Below are positions 1-6,065 of a stretch of DNA of 12,798 bases, piece by piece (the first letter of the stretch is position 1; every line of letters begins with the position of its first letter). This DNA is from Clostridiales bacterium. Its GTDB lineage: Bacteria; Bacillota; Clostridia; Lachnospirales; Lachnospiraceae. The position numbers were made by a program, and so were the translations under genes. Location of the stretch: positions 1 through 12,798 of the forward strand of contig JAHZHF010000059.1 of assembly GCA_019420405.1 (NCBI GenBank). The letters run 5' to 3'. Below the pieces are notes generated by a model. It was not told where the DNA came from. It ran no database searches and saw nothing but the letters and a program-made list of their open reading frames with translations.

Positions 1-127
1 AGACGGAAGTTAATGAATATATAGCTTCCAGAAGTAAGGCGCGGCCGGAAGGATTTTTGATCTTGATAGTCCTCAAGCCGCGCCATTACTGCGTTTTCAG
101 CCTATTTAGTCAATAACATTTCCGTCT
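1..127. repeat. Imperfect inverted repeat, extra arm beside the larger hairpin element
   Basis: Positions 1-45 are, with a few small gaps, the reverse complement of 77-127. The core is ggcgcggc (38-45) against gccgcgcc (77-84), and the outer ends are agacggaa (1-8) against ttccgtct (120-127). The segment 93-127 also serves as the left end of the larger inverted repeat 93-454. Positions 1-37 therefore resemble, in direct orientation, the right end of that element (about 418-454). This may be the tail of a second, adjacent copy cut by the window edge, or a side hairpin of one structured element. No coding potential is apparent. Confidence 0.6.
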
Positions 128-454
128 GGGAATGCGCAGGAAGCGGAGCGGACGATTGAGATATACTTTCTGAGGGAGGGGCAGGAGGGACATGCGCCTT
201 TGGAGGAATCTGTCGGAAGATCTTAGAAGGCGAAGAGGTGTTGTTAAGCGGCGGGCAGGGATTGTCTGAGTGAAACGAGTTGCCCTGCGCGCCGCTTTGC
301 TGTTAAACAACTCTTCGGATTCTTAGATTCTTCCCAGATTCCGGAACGGAATATCGATCGGCTGTCTCCTTCCTCAGAATATGTCTTTCTAAATGTTCCG
401 CCCCGCTTCCGGACGTTTCTGGAACAAAGTGTTATTGAACTAAATAGCTGAAAC
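93..454. repeat. Large imperfect inverted repeat, MITE-like or structured-RNA candidate
   Basis: The two halves of this gene-free stretch are imperfect reverse complements almost end to end, with the turn near 261-282. Matched blocks, left with right, are: 93-118 with 430-454 (gttttcag against ctgaaac, then tatttagt against actaaata, then caataaca against tgttattg); 141-151 with about 397-408; 168-176 with 371-379; 205-212 with 335-342; 215-228 with 320-334; 231-237 with 311-317; and 248-260 with 283-295 (one mismatch in 13). The length and internally paired body fit a non-autonomous element with terminal inverted repeats of about 27 bp, or a rod-shaped RNA. I see no clear target-site duplication and recognise no known family. 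The short ORFs inside it are artefacts. Confidence 0.75.
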
Positions 455-700
455 TTATAGTTCCCTGCGGTACAGAAAGAAGCACCCGCCCAGAAGTCCC
501 AGTATAAGCCCTGCATATCCTCCTGCGCAGATAATGTCTGCCAGAGCGCAAACTACCGGCGTTCCCGTAACCGCACACCCTGCCAGGCCGACGCACACGC
601 CGATCAGCGTCCATCCGACGATCATGACCGGAAGGAAAAGCGAAACCGCGTGGCTCTCATCCGTATGTTTTATAATCAGATTCCATAATCCTCTGTACAT
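455..700 (-). CDS. Small membrane protein, 81 residues, unknown function
   Basis: I do not recognise this protein. It has a short charged N-terminus (MYRGLWNLIIKHTDESH) followed by two hydrophobic, Gly/Ala/Cys-rich segments at about residues 19-42 and 48-77, and it ends in YRREL. This fits a two-helix membrane hairpin with short tails. The start is supported by a run of five G residues seven bases upstream of the ATG. Its stop codon directly abuts the right end of the inverted repeat element (454/455), so the element may have inserted just behind the gene or may form its 3' UTR. A hairpin (774-800) and a 16-bp palindrome (729-744) lie upstream. Being short and unrecognised it could be a chance ORF, but the ribosome binding site and the membrane pattern argue for a real gene. 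Confidence 0.65.
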   Translation of the reverse strand: MYRGLWNLIIKHTDESHAVSLFLPVMIVGWTLIGVCVGLAGCAVTGTPVVCALADIICAGGYAGLILGLLGGCFFLYRREL

Positions 701-728
701 TTTTCATCCCCCGTTTCTGACTGTAGCC

Positions 729-744
729 CCGGCTTATAAGCCGG
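729..744. promoter_or_regulatory. Perfect 16-bp palindrome upstream of the small membrane protein gene
   Basis: The sequence ccggcttataagccgg is a perfect palindrome 28 bp upstream of the start codon at 700. It could be an operator or a leader hairpin (6-bp stem, TATA loop). Read on the plus strand it is followed by a T-rich run (749-758), which would suit a terminator for transcripts leaving the repeat element. The role is undetermined. Confidence 0.4.
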
Positions 745-773
745 ATCTGTTTTTCTTTACAGGCATATTATAA

Positions 774-800
774 GCGGAGGATGTAAAAGCTATCCTCCGC
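774..800 (-). terminator. Stem-loop downstream of the HAD phosphatase gene, weak terminator candidate
   Basis: A perfect 9-bp stem (gcggaggat at 774-782, atcctccgc at 792-800) encloses a 9-base loop, 25 bp past the HAD stop codon at 826. On the minus strand it is followed by TTATAATAT instead of a clean U tract, so termination may be partial. That trailing sequence includes TATAAT (767-772), a possible -10 for the next gene, although I find no good -35 at the right spacing. Confidence 0.5.
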
Positions 801-825
801 CGAATGAAAAATCTGTGTAAAAATG

Positions 826-1488
826 TCAGAGTAGTATAAAATCTCCCGCATCCTCAGGAGCAGCTGCGATCATCTCCGCACCCGCTTCCTCAAGCTCTTC
901 GCGGCTTCCGTATCCATACAGTACACCGATACTGTGAAGTCCGGCCTTCCGAGCTCCCAGAATATCATGGGAACGATCCCCGATCATAACGGTGCTCTTT
1001 CTCTCCTCCGGAGAGATTCCGCAGGATTCAAGCACATATTCAATCACTTCGTATTTTCCCGTCCTGTCGCCGTTTACCCCCATGCAGGCTCCGCCGATAA
1101 AATCAAAATATTTCGCGAAATCAAAATGATCTGCAATCTGCTTAGCAAACTCTTCCGGTTTAGAAGTAGCCATCACCACCTGCACTCCTGCTTCCCGCAG
1201 CCGTCCCAGAAGTTCAAACACACCGTCATATACGCTGTTTTCAAAGATTCCTTTCTCTCTGTAATATTCCCGGTAAGATACAACGAGCTCCGCGCTCTCC
1301 GCTTCTGTCACTCCAAACACTGCCTGAAACTGCTCCTTGAGCGGCGGCCCTATGAAGGTTTTCAGAACCTCCTCCGACGGAACAGGTATCCCGTGCTTTT
1401 TCAGCGCATATCTTATACTGTTCATAATCCCCGGTCCGGAATCCGTGATCGTGCCGTCCAGATCAAAAAGTGCTGTTTTATAATTCAT
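826..1488 (-). CDS. HAD-superfamily phosphatase, phosphoglycolate phosphatase-like
   Basis: A 220-residue HAD hydrolase of the Gph/PpaX type, expected to be a soluble Mg-dependent phosphatase on small phosphorylated metabolites such as phosphoglycolate. Motif I is FDLDGT with nucleophile D9 and acid/base D11. A cap domain spans about residues 15-85. Motif II is VVMATSKP with T108, motif III is K145 (GKYEVI), and motif IV is IGDRSHD with D171 and D175. The length is typical for the family. GGAGG stands six bases before the ATG. The gene follows the DUF3307 gene by 64 bp and may be its downstream neighbour or separately transcribed. The substrate cannot be read from the sequence; pyrophosphatase (PpaX) and sugar phosphatase are alternatives. 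Confidence 0.9.
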   Translation of the reverse strand: MNYKTALFDLDGTITDSGPGIMNSIRYALKKHGIPVPSEEVLKTFIGPPLKEQFQAVFGVTEAESAELVVSYREYYREKGIFENSVYDGVFELLGRLREAGVQVVMATSKPEEFAKQIADHFDFAKYFDFIGGACMGVNGDRTGKYEVIEYVLESCGISPEERKSTVMIGDRSHDILGARKAGLHSIGVLYGYGSREELEEAGAEMIAAAPEDAGDFILL

Positions 1489-1552
1489 AATGTACCTCCA
1501 TTTTTTATTTAGCGTCTATATGAAAAGCAGCCATATTATCGCACACTAAATG

Positions 1553-2293
1553 TTACCTATAAAACAAAAACAAGTAAATTGTCATTACCAGAGCCATGCT
1601 CAGCAAAGTTCCCAGCAAATAGTATTCGGCAAACTGAGGATCTTCTGTCATCTTATTATATCTCGCTATTGATTTCGCAGTAAGCACAAGACCAATTGCT
1701 CCATATTGACCGATAAATAATAGCAAAAATATTATATATCTCTCAAATATGCCAATCATTGCTCCGCCATTTTTTATTTCCCCTGATTTTACCTGCGGCC
1801 TGTACCCTGCAAGAACAATTTTTGTAGTAATACTGCATGGTTTTACCAAAAACAAAAGCGCTAAGATCCAGGAAAATACGGCGGTGAAATCAATATAGAA
1901 TCTTTTTTCCGTCAATTCTATGAGATATGTATAGTGTGGCTGTCCAACTGAATATCTCATTGCCATTCCAGCCAAAATAATTACTGCTATATGCAGTAAT
2001 TGATCTGTTACATATATGATCTCATTTCTTTCCCTGTATTTTCCTTTTTTCTTTATTCTGCATTTCAGAAAATCAATCATCAGATGCAGAACAGAAATCA
2101 ACAGTCCCCATTTCAATCCAGACATCCCAAATACAGCCACACCTAAAATTATCATGCAGGTTAAATAAATAAGCCCATGCATCAAAAGCCTGCCGTAGTT
2201 TTCTTCTTTTTCTTCTGCCATAACAGAAGTCTGCAGATAAAAATCTCCCAGCATATGCCCTGTCAAAAAAACAATCCATATATCTTTCAGCAC
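1553..2293 (-). CDS. DUF3307 family multi-pass membrane protein
   Basis: A 246-residue integral membrane protein with about seven hydrophobic segments (roughly residues 4-22, 36-57, 60-76, 95-112, 135-150, 184-205, 222-245). The family signature is clear at both ends: HMLGDFYLQ near the N-terminus, and a C-terminal block containing IGIFER, AIGLVLTAKSIARY and AEYYLLGTLLS. Polar residues sit inside or beside the helices at H13, D17, Q21, H39, H70, D74, D97 and H101, spaced like metal ligands of an intramembrane hydrolase; that function is inference. The start is GTG in the sequence GTGCTGA, which overlaps the satD stop by 7 bases, indicating translational coupling. GGGAG lies about eight bases upstream. 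The gene is AT-rich (about 37-38% GC in two 60-base samples) compared with its flanks. The biochemical role of the family is not known to me. Confidence 0.8.
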   Translation of the reverse strand: MLKDIWIVFLTGHMLGDFYLQTSVMAEEKEENYGRLLMHGLIYLTCMIILGVAVFGMSGLKWGLLISVLHLMIDFLKCRIKKKGKYRERNEIIYVTDQLLHIAVIILAGMAMRYSVGQPHYTYLIELTEKRFYIDFTAVFSWILALLFLVKPCSITTKIVLAGYRPQVKSGEIKNGGAMIGIFERYIIFLLLFIGQYGAIGLVLTAKSIARYNKMTEDPQFAEYYLLGTLLSMALVMTIYLFLFYR

Positions 2294-2973
2294 TTTTCGT
2301 TCTCCCTATGCGCCATTGTATCCGAAATTGTATCAAGTGCAGTCTTATAGGCATAAAAACGCGCATTATCCAGGGCTCTGCTGACACTTGATTGAGAGAT
2401 TCCCAGCGCTTCTGCTGTTTTATACTGGTTTTCTTCGTTTCTCTCATAGGACTTCACTATCTCACATTGCCGCTGCGTCCATTTTGACCGCAATGCCTGA
2501 CTTGCAGCCAGAAGAGCATTCATAACTCTGTCCGGATTCTCCGATTCCTCTCCGGAACAAATAAGAATATTCTGCCCGCTTTCCCCATATTGGGACTCTC
2601 TCTGTTCTACAGTTCTGATCATATTCCTGGCTCTGTGATAAGCTGGTCCGTCAATTTCAGCCGAGTTCTCATAATTGATTTCTGTATCGATTTCTCCAAT
2701 CCCTATTCCAAAGCGAAATCTCACCGGAAACATTTCATACTCTATGTCATTCACGATCTGCATTACATTTTCAGTTCCCATAAGCAGACCCTGAAATTCA
2801 TCTCCCAATGTAATCCGGAACTTTGAACGAATATTTTCAGAATATTTCACATTAATATTCTCTAAAACCTCTTTAAATCTCTTCTGTATCTTGCCGCGTC
2901 CCTCGAGCTTTCTGGAATCTACTATATCGCCGATAATAACCGTGTAGTTTTTTTCTGATTCTATACTGCCCAT
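2287..2973 (-). CDS. SatD family protein: cyclase-like N-terminal domain plus C-terminal HTH
   Basis: A 228-residue cytosolic protein that I match to the SatD family, named from the acid-tolerance sat locus of Streptococcus mutans. The N-terminal half carries IIGDIVDSR (D16, D19), LGDEFQGLL (D58, E59), RFGIGIGE (87-94) and DGPAYHRARNMI (108-119). The order and spacing recall the class III nucleotide cyclase/GGDEF palm fold, where two acidic residues bind metal and a G-x-A-x-N-x-A-x-R element binds the base. Here H113 stands in the usual Asn position. The C-terminal part has a helix-turn-helix, TAEALGISQSSVSRALDNAR (about 186-205), like sigma-70 region 4 or other DNA-binding HTHs. GAGGTGA precedes the ATG by four bases. 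It is the first gene of a two-gene unit with the DUF3307 gene, with its own promoter at 2992-3020. Cyclase activity is unproven; it could equally be a nucleotide sensor or transcription regulator. Confidence 0.8.
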   Translation of the reverse strand: MGSIESEKNYTVIIGDIVDSRKLEGRGKIQKRFKEVLENINVKYSENIRSKFRITLGDEFQGLLMGTENVMQIVNDIEYEMFPVRFRFGIGIGEIDTEINYENSAEIDGPAYHRARNMIRTVEQRESQYGESGQNILICSGEESENPDRVMNALLAASQALRSKWTQRQCEIVKSYERNEENQYKTAEALGISQSSVSRALDNARFYAYKTALDTISDTMAHRENEKC

Positions 2974-2991
2974 TAGATCACCTCTTCACTT

Positions 2992-3020
2992 ATCTTAACA
3001 GACCAGCTGCTGCAATTCAA
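2992..3020 (-). promoter_or_regulatory. Putative sigma-A promoter of the satD-DUF3307 unit
   Basis: Read on the minus strand there is TTGAAT (3015-3020), a 17-bp spacer and TAAGAT (2992-2997). Transcription would start near 2985, leaving only a short leader of about 12 nt that contains the GAGGTGA ribosome binding site. The call rests on a consensus match (4 of 6 in both boxes) and correct spacing only. Confidence 0.5.
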
Positions 3021-3028
3021 GAAAATGC

Positions 3029-3060
3029 AAAAAAGATGCATCCGAAAACACATCTTTTTA
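3029..3060 (-). terminator. Hairpin with T-run, likely terminator of greA
   Basis: On the minus strand AAAAAGATG (3059-3051) pairs with CATCTTTTT (3037-3029) around a 13-base loop, and the T-run extends by one more base. The arms belong to the tandem repeat 3050-3120, so the arms of the other repeat units can form competing hairpins. The stem is AT-rich and modest in strength. The plus strand reads as a similar hairpin with T5. Confidence 0.5.
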
Positions 3061-3120
3061 TTTGATGCATCTGTATATGCATCTTTTTATTTGATGCATC
3101 TATATGTGCATCTTTTTAGA
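3050..3120. repeat. 29-bp tandem repeat, about 2.4 units
   Basis: A 29-bp unit starts at 3051, 3080 and 3109; the last copy is truncated by the greA stop region. Each full unit holds catctttttatttgatgca followed by tct and a short TA-rich tail, and contains the palindrome gatgcatc. The two full units differ at only a few positions. The repeat fills the gap between greA and the satD promoter and reaches the last greA codon. Confidence 0.85.
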
Positions 3121-3619
3121 AACTCCTGATATGATCCTCCGCCTCACTCTCCGTCTTGATCACCTTTCGTACTACCACATAATATCCGAAGTCATCATTC
3201 ACTTTTACGAACACTCTGTCCCCTTCTTTATGGCCGAGAAGCGCCTTTCCAAGTGGGGATTCAATACTTACCAGGCCGTTTAACGAACTCCCGCGGACAG
3301 AGGTGACGATCCGGTATGTTTCCACCTCATCATCATCCTCGCAGTAGACCTCCACCGTATTGTTCAGCCCAATCTCATCCGCAGCAGAATGATCCTCCAC
3401 AATCACTGCCGTTTTCAGCATCCTCTCCAGGTACCTGATCCGGCTCTCATTCCGGTTCTTCTCTCTCTTCGCGGCATGATATTCAAAGTTCTCACTCAGA
3501 TCTCCATGGGCTCTGGCCTCTTTCACGGCCTCTATAAGCTCTTTTCTCTCTACAACCTTCCGGTGTTCGATCTCTGCCCGAATCTTCTCCACGTCGCTCT
3601 TTGTCAGTTTCTCTCTCAT
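3116..3619 (-). CDS. greA: Transcription elongation factor GreA
   Basis: Transcript cleavage factor that enters the RNA polymerase secondary channel and stimulates cleavage of backtracked RNA. Numbered from the chosen start, the N-terminal coiled-coil hairpin spans about residues 1-75 and carries the tip motif GDLSENFEY with the key acidic residues D40 and E43. The C-terminal FKBP-like globular domain (about 80-160) includes SPLGKALLGHKEGD. At 167 residues it is slightly longer than typical GreA (about 158). An in-frame TTG at 3643 would add eight residues, but it has no ribosome binding site and overlaps the upstream stop, whereas the ATG at 3619 has AAGGGA ten bases upstream, so I chose the ATG. 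It follows the EAL protein gene by 20 bp and is probably co-transcribed. It may be a paralog of a housekeeping GreA elsewhere. Confidence 0.92.
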   Translation of the reverse strand: MREKLTKSDVEKIRAEIEHRKVVERKELIEAVKEARAHGDLSENFEYHAAKREKNRNESRIRYLERMLKTAVIVEDHSAADEIGLNNTVEVYCEDDDEVETYRIVTSVRGSSLNGLVSIESPLGKALLGHKEGDRVFVKVNDDFGYYVVVRKVIKTESEAEDHIRSF

Positions 3620-3639
3620 TTTAATAAGTCCCTTCTGTC

Positions 3640-5934
3640 TCAATAAGTCGTTTTCTGAATGGCTTGTGATTCATTGAGCGGTGTCTTCATAAATTTCTCC
3701 GTGAATTCCTCTGCCGCTGTCGGACGTCCGTAATAATACCCCTGTCCGCAGTCGCATCCCAGCCCGCGGATCATTTGGTCATTTCCCTTCGTTTCCACGC
3801 CTTCGACAACTGTCCGTATATGCAGTTTTTTCGCCATCTCAACGATCTGCTCCATGATGATGCAGGATTTTCCGCTCTCATCTGCCGACACTTCTCTCAG
3901 GAACTCACGGTCCAGCTTCAGTTCATCAATTCTGATCCTGCCCAAAGTATTCAGAGAAGAATATCCACTTCCAAAATCATCCATGGAAATCTTAAATCCC
4001 TTCTCCTTTAGCAGACCGATCTTCCGGTTCAGCTCATCCGGATTTTCCAGCGCCGCTCCCTCGAGTATCTCCAGCGTGATCAGTTCAGGGCGAATCCCCC
4101 ATCTGGTGACAATCTCATACAGCCTTTCTGTATAATCCGGCTCATACAACACGGCCTTCGACTGATTGACAGACACCGATATCGGGGAAATTCCCCGATC
4201 TGTCCAGTCTCTGATACAGGAACAGACCTTGTCCACCATATACATGTCCAGCTTTTTACAGAAGCCGTTTTCCTCAAAAAGAGGGATGAACTGATCCGGA
4301 TAGATCATGCTCCCGTCTTTTCTGAACCATCGCACCAGTGCCTCCGCGCTGCAGATTTCCCCTGTCTTCAAATCTGCCTTCGGCTGCAGGAAAAGACTGA
4401 ACTCCTCATCCTTGAGAGCCTGGTACATATGTCCTTCCACGTAATTGTCCATCATCTCTTTTTCGTGCAGCTTTGAGTCAAAAAACCACACGTTATTCTG
4501 ATGAGTCTCCCGGGCTTTTGCGAGGGCGAACATCACGTGGGTCATCATCTGATCCAGCTCGTAAACACTCCCGTGCTTACTAGATATTACGGCTCCACAG
4601 TACATCAGCGCATGGTAACTTCCGCTTTTTTCTGAGACTTCCTCCCCTGCGTTCATGATCTGCTCCAGTCTCGCGCAAACAATATTCCGCTCCGTATCGC
4701 GGAGGAAAATATAAAAGAAATCAGCGCTTTCCCGGCAGAATATTTCGCCTTCTTTTAAATTTCCTCTGATTGTATCCGCAAGATGCTTCAGCAGACTGTC
4801 CGCCTGCTCCTTTCCGAATATCTCATTGATAAACTTAAACTGATGGATATTCAGAGATGCAATCGTACATTCGCAGTCTTCCCTGCTCATATCCTCAGCG
4901 AGCCGCCTGAAACGCAAAAAATTATACGCTCCTGTAAGACTGTCATAAAACGCCAGCCTGCGCAATGCGTCTGTATTCTGCCTCACTGCCCTCTGGGAAT
5001 AAAACAGCCAGAATGCCACCAGCATGATAATTCCTGCAAAAAGCCCGGCTGTAACCTTCACCATAAGATTCAGTATCGCATTGCTCTCCTCCACAGAGTT
5101 CACACAGAACAGATACCACCCGTTGATCCCCACCGGCTCAAGAAAGGTCCGGTATGTGTTCCCCTCATATTGAAAAGAAAACCGGATTTCCTTCTCCTCC
5201 TGCATCTGTTTCCTGACCTCATCATACTGGTCAGAAGACAGATAAGGTGAGTCGAATATCGTTTTCTTTGTCTCCCTCACAATCGGCTGTCCGGAACGGA
5301 TCAGAAACGCGCCATCCCGGCTGAGCATATGGATATGCCCGGTTCCTCCCATCACTCTCTGTCCGTCCAGGATATCCGTAAAAATCTCCACATGATCGCT
5401 GGCACACAGCACTCCGGCGATCTCCCCGTCCTTCTCCACCGGAATCCCGTATACAAAAACATTCTCCTCCGTCATATTGCTCCAGAAGATATCTGACATC
5501 GCACTTTTTCCCTCCAGGGCGGAGGCGAAAACCTCCTGGATCTCGCTCTGGCTCTCTTCCAGTTTTTTCTCTCTCACTCCGTCAACAGTCGCGATTACTC
5601 CCTCCCCGGAAACTGTAAAGTATGCGATGCTCAGGAAGTCATTCTGCTGCTTTGCATTCTCCAGAATCATTGAAATTTTTCCGTTTTCCATGATATCCGT
5701 ATTCTCAAAGAAAACTGCAAGCGTGTTCAGAAGCTGCAGATCCCCGTCAATCTGCTTATTCATCCTCTTGACATATTCATCCGTCTCATCCTTCATCTGC
5801 TTATCTGCCGCCTGATTCACAGTATCCTGCAGAAACCAGACGAAAAAGAAACCTGCGACAACAAGGATAATCCCCGTCAGCACAACATATTTAAATGTCT
5901 TTCTAAGCTGCTTCTGCATCCTCTTTTCATCCAT
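3640..5934 (-). CDS. Membrane-anchored GGDEF (degenerate)-EAL protein, probable c-di-GMP phosphodiesterase
   Basis: Probably hydrolyses cyclic di-GMP to pGpG in response to an external signal. Numbered from the chosen ATG: TM1 about 15-37, an extracytoplasmic sensor region about 40-290 resembling double Cache, TM2 about 293-313, a GGDEF domain about 325-485 and an EAL domain about 500-750. The GGDEF active-site motif is degenerate (ESADFF around 402-407), so no cyclase activity is expected. The EAL domain looks complete: E531 in EALVRW, N590, E622, DDFGSGYSSL starting at 652, K673, EGVET at 711 and QGYYYGRP at 731. An upstream in-frame GTG (5964) and ATG (5943) exist. The ATG at 5934 is preferred because GGAGG lies ten bases upstream, against one base for the ATG at 5943. 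The gene sits 131 bp after gpmI and just ahead of greA. Confidence 0.88.
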   Translation of the reverse strand: MDEKRMQKQLRKTFKYVVLTGIILVVAGFFFVWFLQDTVNQAADKQMKDETDEYVKRMNKQIDGDLQLLNTLAVFFENTDIMENGKISMILENAKQQNDFLSIAYFTVSGEGVIATVDGVREKKLEESQSEIQEVFASALEGKSAMSDIFWSNMTEENVFVYGIPVEKDGEIAGVLCASDHVEIFTDILDGQRVMGGTGHIHMLSRDGAFLIRSGQPIVRETKKTIFDSPYLSSDQYDEVRKQMQEEKEIRFSFQYEGNTYRTFLEPVGINGWYLFCVNSVEESNAILNLMVKVTAGLFAGIIMLVAFWLFYSQRAVRQNTDALRRLAFYDSLTGAYNFLRFRRLAEDMSREDCECTIASLNIHQFKFINEIFGKEQADSLLKHLADTIRGNLKEGEIFCRESADFFYIFLRDTERNIVCARLEQIMNAGEEVSEKSGSYHALMYCGAVISSKHGSVYELDQMMTHVMFALAKARETHQNNVWFFDSKLHEKEMMDNYVEGHMYQALKDEEFSLFLQPKADLKTGEICSAEALVRWFRKDGSMIYPDQFIPLFEENGFCKKLDMYMVDKVCSCIRDWTDRGISPISVSVNQSKAVLYEPDYTERLYEIVTRWGIRPELITLEILEGAALENPDELNRKIGLLKEKGFKISMDDFGSGYSSLNTLGRIRIDELKLDREFLREVSADESGKSCIIMEQIVEMAKKLHIRTVVEGVETKGNDQMIRGLGCDCGQGYYYGRPTAAEEFTEKFMKTPLNESQAIQKTTY

Positions 5935-5983
5935 ATGTCTCATTCCTCCTGCTGTATCTTCCACTGTTCCAGGCTGCAGATAA

Positions 5984-6038
5984 CCCGGGTATCTCCCGGC
6001 CTTTCTCCAATCTTGGCCGCGGAGAGCCCGGGTATCTC
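5984..6038. repeat. Duplicated 12-mer in the gpmI-EAL gap
   Basis: The 12-mer cccgggtatctc occurs at 5984-5995 and again at 6027-6038, 43 bp apart, in the gap between gpmI and the phosphodiesterase gene. It contains the palindrome cccggg. It could be a pair of protein-binding sites or a chance duplication. The gap shows no T-run terminator and no riboswitch that I recognise. Confidence 0.35.
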
Positions 6039-6065
6039 TCTCACTTACATGTTTCCTCTGGTCGC

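Noticed and set aside
110..516. Two overlapping minus-strand ORFs (110-310 and 244-516)
   Set aside because: They lie inside the two arms of the inverted repeat, have odd Arg/Leu/Ser-rich composition with no domain, and overlap each other and the better-supported small membrane gene.
934..1512. Plus-strand ORF of 192 codons
   Set aside because: It is antisense to the HAD phosphatase, which has every catalytic motif and a good ribosome binding site.
1489..1552. Terminator in the gap between DUF3307 and the HAD gene
   Set aside because: The arms atttagtgt and acgctaaat can pair with one wobble, but the loop is long and an A-run, not a T-run, follows on the minus strand.
3050..3120. CRISPR array
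   Set aside because: The 29-bp units follow one another without unique spacers, so this is a simple tandem repeat.
5935..6065. c-di-GMP riboswitch ahead of the EAL gene
   Set aside because: I looked for conserved GEMM-type core sequences and saw none; only a duplicated 12-mer is evident.
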